Both the position numbers and the translations under genes were made by a program. From assembly GCA_027620495.1 (NCBI GenBank), contig JAQCEA010000001.1, positions 124,001 to 188,000 of the forward strand: a stretch of DNA of 64,000 nt, read 5' to 3'. Source of the DNA: Pseudomonadota bacterium (GTDB lineage Bacteria > Pseudomonadota > Alphaproteobacteria > Puniceispirillales > Puniceispirillaceae). This document shows, one piece after another, positions 53,035-62,039 of the stretch (positions within the stretch are counted from its first letter, which is position 1; each line of letters starts with the position of its first letter). The notes below the pieces were generated by a model. The model worked only from the letters and a program-made list of their open reading frames with translations. It did no database searches and was not told the DNA's origin.

Positions 53035-55830
53035 TCAGGCAAGCGTTGCAACCACATCTTCACAACGGTTGCAGATACCATCATCCGCAGTCACTTCGGG
53101 CATGACTTTCCAGCATCGCCCGCATTTACCGCCTGTCGCAACGGCAAATTCCACGGCCACATCAGCCACCGTGTCAAGCCGGAAAGCATCGGCTGGCGGC
53201 GTATCTGTCACAATGGTTGCCGCCGAGGTAATAAACAGGCTGGCCACATCCTTTCCATCAAACGCCGATTGCATGGCCGGGGTGACATAAACCAGCGGTG
53301 CTGCCTGAAGTGATGCGCCAATCGCCCCGTCATTTCGCGCCTTTTCCAGCGCGCTCATAACCACCTGACGCACCTGACGAATGGTTGACCATTTTGCGTC
53401 AACATCCACATTACGCCAGTTGGCAGGCACCGCATCATATTGTCTTAAATGCACAGAATTTTCCGGGTCACCAACATAGGCCTGCCACGCCTCTTCGGCG
53501 GTAAAACAAATGATCGGGGCCAACCACGCTGTTAACCGGTTGAATAATTCATGCATTACTGTCCGGCAGGCCCGCCGACCTGTAGACGCCGGCAGGTCGC
53601 AATACAGCATATCTTTCCTGATTTCAAAATAGAATGCCGACAGATCGCTGTTACAAAACTGATGCAACTCGGTAAAAATGCCATGAAAATCATAGGTTTC
53701 GGTCATGCGGCGGATACGATCATCCAAAGTGGCAATCCGGTGCAATACCCATTTTTCAAGATCGGGCATATCATCGTAACCCACCTGTTCAGCCTGATCA
53801 TAGCCATCGAGCGCACCCAATAAATAGCGCAAGGTGTTACGGAACCGCCGATAGGTATCGGTCATGCGTTTGATGATTTCCGGGCCGATCCGCAGATCAT
53901 TATAATAATCTGAACTCACCACCCAGAGACGCAAAATATCAGCGCCATTTTGTTCCATCACAGCTTGCGGGGTAACGACATTACCAAGCGATTTGGACAT
54001 TTTGCGGCCATGTTCATCAAGCACAAAGCCATGCGTCAACACGCCCTTATAAGGCGCGCGACCACGGGTCGCACAAGATTGCAATAATGAAGAATGAAAC
54101 CAGCCACGATGCTGATCAGACCCTTCAAGATATAAATCAGCCGGGCTGTCTAGGTCTTCCCGGTCTTCCAGAACAAAAGCATGGGTCGACCCGCTATCGA
54201 ACCATACATCCAAAATATCAGTCACTTGTTCATAATCATCAGCGTTATAGTCATCACCCAAAAAGCGGCTGGCGTCAGACAGGAACCAGCAATCAGCCCC
54301 TTCAGCGCGCATTGCCTCGACAATACGGGCATGCACAGCCGGATCACGCAACGGGTCGCCAGTTTGTTTATTAACAAAAATGGTCAGCGGCACACCCCAT
54401 GCACGCTGGCGGCTCAGACACCAGTCTGGTCGCTGGGCAATCATTGAGGTCAGACGCTTTTGTCCAGCCGCCGGGTAAAATGCTGTTTTTGCCAATTCAC
54501 CAAGCGCTATATCGCGCAGCCCATGTGATTCCATCGACACAAACCATTGCGCCGTGTTGCGATAAATCACCGGTGCCTTTGACCGCCAAGAATGCGGATA
54601 GGAATGAACCAATTTGCCAATGCCAATGACACCGCCATGCGCGGCCATCATATCGGCAATTTTGGCATTATCGCGCAGCGCATGCATGCCGCCATAAAGA
54701 GGAAGATGCGGCAAAATATACCCGTCTTCTCCAACGGTTTCTGGCACGGCGATGCCATGTTTGAGATGCGCCAATTCATAATCTTCTACACCATGGCCCG
54801 GGGCAATATGCACAAAGCCGGTACCTTGTTCCGTGGTGACATGGCTACCAGCCAGCAATGGCACGTCAAAATCATATCCATCTGCGGCCATCGGATGGGC
54901 CGCAATGGTGCCGGCCAATTCATGTCCGGCCACTGTCGCACGAACGGTCATGGCCTCAATGCCAAGCGCATCCGCCACCGAATCGCATAATTCATCAGCA
55001 AGACATAAAACGTCACCTTTGCGCACAAGCACATCATCTTTGACCGCTGTCACCTCGATAATGCGGTAGGCGATATCATCACCATAGGCAATGGCGCGGT
55101 TGCCCGGCATCGTCCAAGGCGTTGTTGTCCAGATCACAATGCTGGCACCGCGCAAGGTGTCCAACGCGCTTGTTTGCACTGGAAACCGTGCATAAATTGT
55201 GACCGAGGTATGGTCTTCATATTCGATTTCCGCCTCGGCGAGTGCGGTTTTTTCAACCGGTGACCACATCACCGGTTTGGCACCCCGATACAAGCTGCCA
55301 TCCATCAGAATTTTGCCAAGCTCTTCGGCAATCTTTGCTTCGGCCTCATAGGCCATTGTGGTGTAGGGCGACTGCCAGTCACCAAGCACCCCAAGCCGTT
55401 GAAATTCAGCCGACTGAACCGCCAGCCAATGCGCGGCAAAATCGCGGCATTCCTGACGGAATTCGGCTGTTGGCACCGCGTCTTTGTCTTTGCCTTTTTT
55501 GCGATATTGTTCTTCGATCTTCCATTCGATGGGCAAACCGTGACAATCCCATCCGGGCACATAATTGGCATCTTTGCCCAACATAGATTGTGACCGGTTG
55601 ACAACATCTTTCAAAATTTTGTTCAGAGCATGGCCAATATGCAGCTGTCCGTTGGCATAGGGCGGGCCGTCATGAAGTATGAATTTCGGCGCCCCCTGCC
55701 GCGTTTCACGAAGCTTGCGATAAAGGTCAACCTGTTGCCAGCTTTCTAGAATTTCCGGTTCCTTTTTGGGCAATCCTGCCCGCATGGGAAAATCTGTACG
55801 CGGCAAAAATACAGTGTCTTTATAATTCAT
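53035..55830 (-). CDS. ileS: Isoleucyl-tRNA synthetase
   Basis: 931 aa class I synthetase. HIGH motif in PPYANGQLHIGHALNKILK (about 56-74), editing CP1 domain (about 190-410), KMSKS in GRKMSKSLGNVV (about 608) and a C-terminal zinc finger (CGRCWKVMPEV then CNRCEDV). The eubacterial, mupirocin-sensitive type is suggested by the length and C-terminal finger. lspA follows 29 bp later. Confidence 0.98.
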   Translation of the reverse strand: MNYKDTVFLPRTDFPMRAGLPKKEPEILESWQQVDLYRKLRETRQGAPKFILHDGPPYANGQLHIGHALNKILKDVVNRSQSMLGKDANYVPGWDCHGLPIEWKIEEQYRKKGKDKDAVPTAEFRQECRDFAAHWLAVQSAEFQRLGVLGDWQSPYTTMAYEAEAKIAEELGKILMDGSLYRGAKPVMWSPVEKTALAEAEIEYEDHTSVTIYARFPVQTSALDTLRGASIVIWTTTPWTMPGNRAIAYGDDIAYRIIEVTAVKDDVLVRKGDVLCLADELCDSVADALGIEAMTVRATVAGHELAGTIAAHPMAADGYDFDVPLLAGSHVTTEQGTGFVHIAPGHGVEDYELAHLKHGIAVPETVGEDGYILPHLPLYGGMHALRDNAKIADMMAAHGGVIGIGKLVHSYPHSWRSKAPVIYRNTAQWFVSMESHGLRDIALGELAKTAFYPAAGQKRLTSMIAQRPDWCLSRQRAWGVPLTIFVNKQTGDPLRDPAVHARIVEAMRAEGADCWFLSDASRFLGDDYNADDYEQVTDILDVWFDSGSTHAFVLEDREDLDSPADLYLEGSDQHRGWFHSSLLQSCATRGRAPYKGVLTHGFVLDEHGRKMSKSLGNVVTPQAVMEQNGADILRLWVVSSDYYNDLRIGPEIIKRMTDTYRRFRNTLRYLLGALDGYDQAEQVGYDDMPDLEKWVLHRIATLDDRIRRMTETYDFHGIFTELHQFCNSDLSAFYFEIRKDMLYCDLPASTGRRACRTVMHELFNRLTAWLAPIICFTAEEAWQAYVGDPENSVHLRQYDAVPANWRNVDVDAKWSTIRQVRQVVMSALEKARNDGAIGASLQAAPLVYVTPAMQSAFDGKDVASLFITSAATIVTDTPPADAFRLDTVADVAVEFAVATGGKCGRCWKVMPEVTADDGICNRCEDVVATLA

Positions 55831-55914
55831 GGCTGGCTCAATCTTTTAACGGGCTATTTTCGGACTTTGTCTTGGTATCTGTTGGTATCTGTTCAAATTA
55901 TCATATGACCGGGG

Positions 55915-56904
55915 CTAGCCAGACTGACGCAGATGCAAATCTGACAGGATGCGCCGAGCGTGATCGGCATCGGTTGAAATTTGCGCCAGCAATTCATCTA
56001 TGCCAGCAAATCTCTGTTCTGGGCGCAGGAATGCTTTTAGCCGCACCAGCAATCGCTGTCCATAAAGGTCGCAATCACTGTCGAATAAATGCGCTTCGCA
56101 CAGCACATCCTTTTTTTCAAATGTGGGCCGAATACCAATATTGGCAACGCCACCAGCCCGTCTTTGCGGCGCGGCCTTGCCATCATCAATGTCAATTTCA
56201 ACAGCATACACACCAAAGGCTGGTTGCTGGAGGGTTTCAAGCGCAATATTGGCCGTAGGAAACCCAATTTTGCGGCCACGCTGGTCACCTTTGATCACCG
56301 TGCCTGTCACCGCCCAGTCTCGCCCAAGCATAGCGGCGGCGGCGGCCGGATCGCCAGCTTGCAACGCCGCGCGGATGCGGCTTGATGAAATCACCACGCT
56401 ATTTTCATCCTGCAATAGCGGCACGCTGAACGCCGCAATGCCAACCGAAGCGCCATAATCATTTATCGTGTCAATTTGACCGCCACGCCCCCGGCCAAAG
56501 GCGAAATCGGCCCCGGCATAAAGCTGTTTCACGCCAAGGGCAGGCAGAACTGATGACAAAAAATCTTCAGCATCAGTCCGGCGCAACGATTCATCAAACG
56601 ACACATGAATGATCCGGTCCACCTGAAGATTGGACAATAGCCGGTCTTTCTCGGCGCGGTCAGCCAGATGAAACGGGGCATCTTCCTGTCTAAAAAACTC
56701 TCGTGGATGGGGGTCAAAGGTAATAATGGCCGGCACCAACCCATCGCGCTTGGCCGCTTCACAGGCCGCCGCCACAACCTGTTGATGACCACGATGCACA
56801 CCATCAAAATTGCCAATAGCAGCCGCAAGTGGTGGCCCACCCAAGGGGGCGTCACCTATCTGCCAACCGATCACTTCGGCCATTTTTCTATCATTCTTTA
56901 CCAT
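55915..56904 (-). CDS. ribF: Bifunctional riboflavin kinase / FMN adenylyltransferase RibF
   Basis: Makes FMN and FAD. 329 aa: N-terminal nucleotidyltransferase with AIGNFDGVHRGHQQVV and TFDPHPREFF, C-terminal kinase with GDQRGRKIGFPTANI and a Glu in the FGVYAVEIDIDD-like region. ATG 56883 (seven codons in) is an alternative start; neither has a clear ribosome site. Upstream of ileS, as in many proteobacteria. Confidence 0.95.
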   Translation of the reverse strand: MVKNDRKMAEVIGWQIGDAPLGGPPLAAAIGNFDGVHRGHQQVVAAACEAAKRDGLVPAIITFDPHPREFFRQEDAPFHLADRAEKDRLLSNLQVDRIIHVSFDESLRRTDAEDFLSSVLPALGVKQLYAGADFAFGRGRGGQIDTINDYGASVGIAAFSVPLLQDENSVVISSSRIRAALQAGDPAAAAAMLGRDWAVTGTVIKGDQRGRKIGFPTANIALETLQQPAFGVYAVEIDIDDGKAAPQRRAGGVANIGIRPTFEKKDVLCEAHLFDSDCDLYGQRLLVRLKAFLRPEQRFAGIDELLAQISTDADHARRILSDLHLRQSG

Positions 56905-57138
56905 CGGGCGGCACTATATCGCTGAACGACCAAAAATATCAATCTTTGTTCGCATGAATTACAAGAAACCACGCGAGTGGTCCGGCTTTATCACGCCAAA
57001 TAGTCAAACAGAAGGATTGCACAACGCAGTGCGCATTTGATAGGTTTAACGGGCGTTTAAAAAACCCCAATCACCCGTTGCCTGTCTGGTCAAAAAAACA
57101 GACCAACCCGTGATGCAGATAACAGATTGATCATTATT

Positions 57139-57996
57139 ATGGACAACCAATTCATAAATCTGACTTTACTTGATGAACAGAATTTTGATGTGTTGCTTGG
57201 GTTTTCAACACAGCTCTTGGCGGGCATTTTAACATTAATCATCGGGTTTTGGCTGGCAGGCCGTGCTGGCAGACTGACCGTCGAGTCATTAAATAAGATT
57301 GAACGTCTCGATAATACCGTTGTGCCTTTGCTGGGGGCGCTGGTGCGCTATGCCGGCATGACGCTGACGCTGGTTGTGGCGCTTGGCAAATTTGGTGTTG
57401 AAACCACCTCGATCATCGCCCTGCTTGGTGCAGCTGGCTTGGCCATTGGTTTGGCGTTGCAAGGCACGTTATCAAATGTGGCGGCAGGCCTGATGCTGGT
57501 GTTTTTGCGTCCCTTTAAAATTGGCGATTGGATTGAGGCCGCTGGCATGTCCGGATCGGTGCGTGAAATCGGGCTATTTACAACGGTGATCGACACTTTT
57601 GACAATGTATTTATCAGCGTTCCGAATTCATCAATCTGGTCATCTAGCATTGTCAATCATTCGCGTTATGGCACCCGGCGGCTTGACCTTGATATTGGCA
57701 TTGACCATGCCAGCGATCTAGACAAAGCCGAAGCCGCGATGATGTCGCTGGCATCTGATCCGCGGGTGCTAAAAGACCCAGCACCCCGATTTATTGTGGT
57801 TGGATTTGACGAGCGTGCCGTTACCATCAGGTTGCGGGTGCATGCCACCTATGCCGATTTTTTTGATCTTGGCTATGATCTAAATCGCCGGTTAAAACAG
57901 GCGCTGGATGATCACAAAATCATCATCCCCTATCCAAAACGCATTATTCATCATAATGACGCTGTTGAAGACCGTGGCGATATCCGCATCACATGA
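57139..57996 (+). CDS. mscS: Small-conductance mechanosensitive channel MscS
   Basis: 285 aa from ATG 57139 (a TTG at 57127 is less likely). Three N-terminal helices, with the pore helix in the Gly/Ala-rich AAGLAIGLALQGTLSNVAAGLML (split here for brevity: about 97-119), then the beta domain (FKIGDWIEAAGMSG) and alpha/beta vestibule ending FPYPKR-like IIPYPKRI. Releases solutes on osmotic downshock. Overlaps chaC by 4 bp. Confidence 0.93.
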   Translation: MDNQFINLTLLDEQNFDVLLGFSTQLLAGILTLIIGFWLAGRAGRLTVESLNKIERLDNTVVPLLGALVRYAGMTLTLVVALGKFGVETTSIIALLGAAGLAIGLALQGTLSNVAAGLMLVFLRPFKIGDWIEAAGMSGSVREIGLFTTVIDTFDNVFISVPNSSIWSSSIVNHSRYGTRRLDLDIGIDHASDLDKAEAAMMSLASDPRVLKDPAPRFIVVGFDERAVTIRLRVHATYADFFDLGYDLNRRLKQALDDHKIIIPYPKRIIHHNDAVEDRGDIRIT

Positions 57997-58697
57997 CGGC
58001 ACCATCTGATAGTCCAAAACCGGAAAATCCAGGCATCACCCGCGAAACGTTACAAAATTGGCGTGTGGCATCACTTGCGCGCGAACGCGATGGTGCCGAG
58101 GCAAGCATTGCCACCGAAGACCAGTTGCTTGAATCACGCCGTCTGGTGATTGCCGATAACACTGATGTTTCAGATTTCTGGGTGTTTGGCTATGGCAGTC
58201 TGATTTACAACCCGATCATTGATCATCGCCAACGCGCCCTTGCATCAATATATGGCTATCATCGACGATTCTGTTTATGGACCAAGATTGGCCGCGGTTC
58301 ACCTGACTGCCCCGGTTTGGTGTTATCACTTGATCGGGGCGGGTCTTGCAAGGGCGTTGCCTTTCAATTGAACCCGCAAAACGCCATTGCCGAGCTGGAT
58401 TTATTGTGGCGCCGTGAAATGATGACATTGGCCTATCAGCCACGGTTATTATCCGTGCATACCAATATTGGCCTGAAACGCGGTCTTGCCTTTGTTGCCA
58501 ATCCTGCACGCCCAGCCTATGCGCCCCCCATGCCATTTGAGGCGACTGTAGAGGTTGTCGCGAATGCCGCTGGTTTTAATGGGCCGTGCCGGGATTATCT
58601 TTATGACACGGTGAAAGGCATGCAGGCTTGCGGCATTCGAGACCATCAATTGGAAAAACTCGCCGCCGCAGTGCAGCAGAGGCTTGCTTCACGCTGA
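57993..58697 (+). CDS. chaC: ChaC-type gamma-glutamylcyclotransferase
   Basis: Cleaves glutathione to 5-oxoproline and Cys-Gly. 234 aa. The substrate loop VFGYGSLIYNP (about 64-74) and the family block GVAFQLNP then LDLLWRREMMTLAYQPR, with the catalytic Glu near 142, are clear. Its ATGA overlap with mscS suggests cotranscription, which might link glutathione and K+ homeostasis under osmotic stress; that link is inference. Confidence 0.92.
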   Translation: MTAPSDSPKPENPGITRETLQNWRVASLARERDGAEASIATEDQLLESRRLVIADNTDVSDFWVFGYGSLIYNPIIDHRQRALASIYGYHRRFCLWTKIGRGSPDCPGLVLSLDRGGSCKGVAFQLNPQNAIAELDLLWRREMMTLAYQPRLLSVHTNIGLKRGLAFVANPARPAYAPPMPFEATVEVVANAAGFNGPCRDYLYDTVKGMQACGIRDHQLEKLAAAVQQRLASR

Positions 58698-58730
58698 TAT
58701 TTTGGGTAGAGACTGTTGGTGTTGGGCTAT

Positions 58731-58816
58731 GCGGCTGTGGCGGAATGGTAGACGCGGCGGATTCAAAATCCGCTTCTGGTGACAGAGTGGGGGTTCAAGT
58801 CCCTTCAGCCGTACCA
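58731..58816 (+). tRNA. tRNA-Leu (anticodon CAA)
   Basis: Acceptor stem GCGGCTG (58731-58737) pairs with CAGCCGT before A and an encoded CCA (58814-58816). The anticodon arm GCGGA-TTCAAAA-TCCGC places CAA at 58764-58766. The long class II variable arm (TCTGGTGACAGA) and the T-arm GGGTTCAAGTCCC are as expected for leucine. 86 nt. It reads UUG codons. Confidence 0.97.
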
Positions 58817-58900
58817 CCCAACCTTTTTGTGATTGGCAGTAATGCCACGCCTGCCTCTGGTCACATTTTGGCGACCGCCATCGAAAACCGGTGATGTGAT

Positions 58901-59479
58901 ATGAAGTTGTGGCAAGTTATCAAACAACAATATGATTTTGTCATTCGTACAGCTGGCACGCCGCTGGCGACAAGATTGATGCTGTTATATTCAGCACTCG
59001 AATCGATTATAATTCCGATTCCGGTCGACCCACTTTTGGTGGCGGTGGTGCTGGCAAAGTCAAATGAATGGCGGCGAATTGCATTTGCCTGCACCGTTGC
59101 GTCGGTGATTGGCGGGGCCGGTGGCTGGGCGCTGGGGGCATATTTAGGTTTGCACATCCACGCGCTGATCGACAGCCTGCCGGTGGCACTGGCAGCACCT
59201 TCGGCCTTCGCCGCGGTTGAAGCTGGCTTTGCTGAGTTCGGTTTGGTGCTGGTATTTCTTGGCGCTTTTTCGCCGCTACCCTATAAAGTGATCGCGGTGA
59301 GTGCTGGCATTGGCGGCTTTGGCTTGTTGCCGTTTTTGGTGATGTCATTTATTGGCCGCGGGCTGCGATTTGGCGTTGTTGCCGCGATTGCACGTCATCA
59401 TGGCGACGCGAAAAAACTGATTAGCCTTGTTTCACTGCTTGTGGCGTTATTTGCGGGGGCAATATGGCTGACAAAATAA
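58901..59479 (+). CDS. DedA/YqaA family membrane protein
   Basis: 192 aa, about five helices. SALESIIIPIPVDPLLV and FLGAFSPLPYKVIAVSAGIGGF, with a re-entrant-loop proline, match the YqaA branch of the SNARE-associated/DedA (VTT) superfamily. Some members flip lipids such as C55-P; the function here is not known. Its 3' end overlaps dsbB by 16 bp. Confidence 0.88.
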   Translation: MKLWQVIKQQYDFVIRTAGTPLATRLMLLYSALESIIIPIPVDPLLVAVVLAKSNEWRRIAFACTVASVIGGAGGWALGAYLGLHIHALIDSLPVALAAPSAFAAVEAGFAEFGLVLVFLGAFSPLPYKVIAVSAGIGGFGLLPFLVMSFIGRGLRFGVVAAIARHHGDAKKLISLVSLLVALFAGAIWLTK

Positions 59480-59973
59480 AACCGTTTTTGCCGCCCATCA
59501 CCGCTGGTCAGGGCATTTTGATATGCGGCGGCATATCAGCCAGCCTTTATGCTGGTGCGTTATGGTTTCAATATGTTGGCGGGTTGATGCCTTGCAGCCT
59601 ATGTTTGTGGCAACGCTGGCCGCATATCATCATCGTTATGCTGGCGGCGGCGGTGCTATTTGTGCGGATGCCACGTCTTGTGCTGGCAGCCATCGCCGTA
59701 ACCGCCGCGACCAGTGTTATTCTGGCGGCCTATCATGCTGGGGTTGAATGGCAATTTTGGTCAGGCCCGACAGGCTGTACCGCCAGTTTGACCAACAGCG
59801 GTGATCTGACCAGCCTGACAGATAGTCTTTTGGCAACACCTGTCGTTCGATGCGATGAGGTGGCATGGTCATTTCTGGGCTTATCAATGGCCGGTTGGAA
59901 TGGCCTGTTCAGCCTTGACATATGTTTGATTGCACTTATCTGCTTATTACAGGGAAAGAAGGTAGCATCATGA
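59464..59973 (+). CDS. dsbB: Disulfide bond formation protein B
   Basis: Reoxidises DsbA and passes electrons to ubiquinone. 169 aa, four helices. First redox pair C44-S-L-C47 in MPCSLCLWQRWPH; second pair Cys105 (GPTGC) and Cys130 (VVRCDE). Probable partner of the DsbA-like protein at 6.1 kb, with quinone supplied by UbiA and Coq7. Its stop overlaps the coq7 start (ATGA). Confidence 0.95.
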   Translation: MADKIKPFLPPITAGQGILICGGISASLYAGALWFQYVGGLMPCSLCLWQRWPHIIIVMLAAAVLFVRMPRLVLAAIAVTAATSVILAAYHAGVEWQFWSGPTGCTASLTNSGDLTSLTDSLLATPVVRCDEVAWSFLGLSMAGWNGLFSLDICLIALICLLQGKKVAS

Positions 59974-60503
59974 CATCACGTAACCCGACCACTTCACGCC
60001 GCGACATTGAGAGATTTTTGCGTGTTGACCATGCTGGTGAGCGGGCGGCGCAACAAATTTACAAAGGCCAGCTTGCGGTCTTGGCCAATCATGAAATGGC
60101 CGATGAAATCCGCCATATGATGGATCAGGAAGTTGAACATCTCGAAACATTTGACAGCCTGTTGAACGAACGAAAAGTGCGGCCATCATTGCTCGACCCA
60201 TTATGGGGCGCGGCTGGGTTTACGCTTGGCGTTGTGACCGCCGCGATGGGGCCAAAAGCCGCCATGGCCTGTACCATCGCCGTCGAAGAAGTGATTGGCG
60301 AACATTATCAAAAACAAGCTGATATTTTGGGGGAAGATGAACGTGATCTACACGCCATTGTTGAACGGTTTCGTGATGAAGAACTAGAACATCGCGATAT
60401 CGCCGTTGACCATGAGGGGCGCGAGGCACGACATTATGATTTGTTGCGTAGCGTAATTCAGCGCGGCTGTCGTACCGCGATCAAAATCGCAGAAAAAATC
60501 TAG
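59970..60503 (+). CDS. coq7: Demethoxyubiquinone hydroxylase Coq7
   Basis: Diiron monooxygenase that hydroxylates demethoxyubiquinone at C6. 177 aa from ATG 59970 (the frame is open to 59922 inside dsbB). Carboxylate-bridge residues are visible in RVDHAGERAAQ (Glu24), DQEVEHLETF (Glu54, His57), AVEEVIGEHY and RDEELEHRDIAVDH. Used here instead of the flavin enzyme UbiF. Convergent with the HNH gene, overlapping by 4 bp. Confidence 0.96.
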   Translation: MTSRNPTTSRRDIERFLRVDHAGERAAQQIYKGQLAVLANHEMADEIRHMMDQEVEHLETFDSLLNERKVRPSLLDPLWGAAGFTLGVVTAAMGPKAAMACTIAVEEVIGEHYQKQADILGEDERDLHAIVERFRDEELEHRDIAVDHEGREARHYDLLRSVIQRGCRTAIKIAEKI

Positions 60504-61075
60504 GCAGGTTCGTCATCATCCTGCTGTAATTCAGTGTCCCAATACAGGTAATCACGCCAGGATTCATGCAGATAATTTGGCGGAAAGGCCCGCCCATTTT
60601 CCTGTAATTGCCAAACATTTGGCGCAACCGGCATGGCCAATGGATGCATCCCCGATTGGCCGGGCATTTTATTGGCTTTACGCAAATTACATGGCCCGCA
60701 AGCAGCCACCACATTTGTCCATGAGGTGCGCCCGCCGCGTGATTTTGGAATGACATGGTCAAAGGTCAACTCAGACGCAACAAAGCCATTGCCGCAATAT
60801 TGGCAGGAAAACCGGTCACGTAAAAACACATTAAAGCGGGTAAATGCTGGGTTACGCGTTTGCGGTACATATTCTTTGAGCGCAATCACCGATGGCAAAT
60901 TCATTTTCAGGCTGGGCGATGAAATTTGCTGGTCATATTCGGAAATGATTGTCACCCGATCCGACCAGACAGCTTTCACCGTGTCCTGCCATGACCATAG
61001 TGAAAGCGGAAAATAATTAAGCGGCCGAAAATCTGCGTTAAGAGCCAATGCCGGCGCAAATCCCCCTGCGTTCAT
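60500..61075 (-). CDS. HNH endonuclease-family protein
   Basis: 191 aa from ATG 61075, which follows an AGGGAG ribosome site; the longer frame to 61153 is not supported. The HNH domain has zinc cysteines C91-Q-Y-C94 and C126-G-P-C129 with the D-H (106-107) of TFDHVIPKSRGG and N-rich WTNVVAACGPCN. The N-terminus NADFRPLNYFPLSLWSWQD is the conserved lead-in of a widespread, single-copy alphaproteobacterial family, so this is probably a housekeeping nuclease and not a mobile homing enzyme. Confidence 0.9.
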   Translation of the reverse strand: MNAGGFAPALALNADFRPLNYFPLSLWSWQDTVKAVWSDRVTIISEYDQQISSPSLKMNLPSVIALKEYVPQTRNPAFTRFNVFLRDRFSCQYCGNGFVASELTFDHVIPKSRGGRTSWTNVVAACGPCNLRKANKMPGQSGMHPLAMPVAPNVWQLQENGRAFPPNYLHESWRDYLYWDTELQQDDDEPA

Positions 61076-61240
61076 CACACACTCCCTTGCCAGATCAAAC
61101 GCGTCTGATGACAAAAGCAAAACACGCTCTGGCAACAAATACAACCCCAACAAATCAATATATTGTGGCGCGACAGTTTGTCGCCTCTATATGTCGTAGG
61201 CCTAAAAATGCCAGCGGCAGTCAGCGCCAGTCAGCGCCAA

Positions 61241-61897
61241 TCAATCGGTGATATGTGACGCCAAAAATGCAATTGAGGCCGATAGACCATCCGGGTCGAT
61301 TCCATGGCCAAGACCGGGCCTCTCGACACTATCAACAACAACACCAAGCGGTTGCAAAATCCGCACCGCCTCGCCCATTAAAGCGCATGGCACGACCTGA
61401 TCAGCACTCCCATGCACCAATTGCACTGGCGGATAGGGGGTGTTTGGCGTCGCTGATAAATCTTCATGTCGTAATAACGCGCCGGAAAAACTGATGATCG
61501 CGGCCGGGGCTGGTTGCAATCGCAAGCCGCAATGCAGCGCCATCATGCCGCCTTGTGAAAACCCGGCCAGAACAAGTGCAGATTCGGTCAAACCAAAGGC
61601 TGACAATAGCCCATTAATGGCCGTCTTTATAACTGGCGTGGCATAATCTGGGCCATTGACCCGGTCTTCAATATCAAACCATTCGCGGCCAGCCGGGTTC
61701 ATTTTGCAGGGATCTGGCCCGTTCGGTACAAAAAACGCCATACCCGGAAACCGGATCGAATAGGGCCGTGCCAAATCGGCAAGGTCATTGCCATCGGCCC
61801 CCCAGCCATGAAGCAACGTCATCACCTGTGTCGGGGCGCCGCCATGTGCTGGCGGGATATAGGGGCCGGTCAGGCCACCAAATTCACGAAGTTCCAT
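61241..61897 (-). CDS. Alpha/beta-hydrolase, carboxylesterase/phospholipase type
   Basis: 218 aa from ATG 61897, five nt after GAGG (ATG 61900 is adjacent). Nucleophile Ser114 in GFSQGG, oxyanion loop in HGWGADGNDL, Asp in HGSADQVVPC and His in GLGHGID, so the triad is complete. Same group as the small YpfH/EstB-like esterases. Substrate unknown. Divergent from gluQRS. Confidence 0.9.
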   Translation of the reverse strand: MELREFGGLTGPYIPPAHGGAPTQVMTLLHGWGADGNDLADLARPYSIRFPGMAFFVPNGPDPCKMNPAGREWFDIEDRVNGPDYATPVIKTAINGLLSAFGLTESALVLAGFSQGGMMALHCGLRLQPAPAAIISFSGALLRHEDLSATPNTPYPPVQLVHGSADQVVPCALMGEAVRILQPLGVVVDSVERPGLGHGIDPDGLSASIAFLASHITD

Positions 61898-62039
61898 CAT
61901 TCCCTCTTTTTTGTACCTGCGCACCGCCAAAATTTTTGAACGCAGACCCCATCTTCACGCGGGCTGTCTGGTTATATTGACGAAAGTGTTGCAAAGCGAT
62001 AGGTCTGAGGCAAGAAAAACAGCCGGATGTCCGTTGGTA

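Noticed and set aside
56954-57040. 28-codon ORF with ATG upstream of mscS
   Set aside because: Composition is reasonable, but it is very short, has no clear ribosome site and no recognisable homologue.
58731-58816. tRNA-Leu as an integration (att) site
   Set aside because: No integrase and no partial repeat of the tRNA 3' end downstream within the window.
60500-61075. HNH protein as a homing or phage endonuclease
   Set aside because: Its lead-in sequence and setting match a conserved single-copy alphaproteobacterial gene, and no intron, intein or phage genes are nearby.
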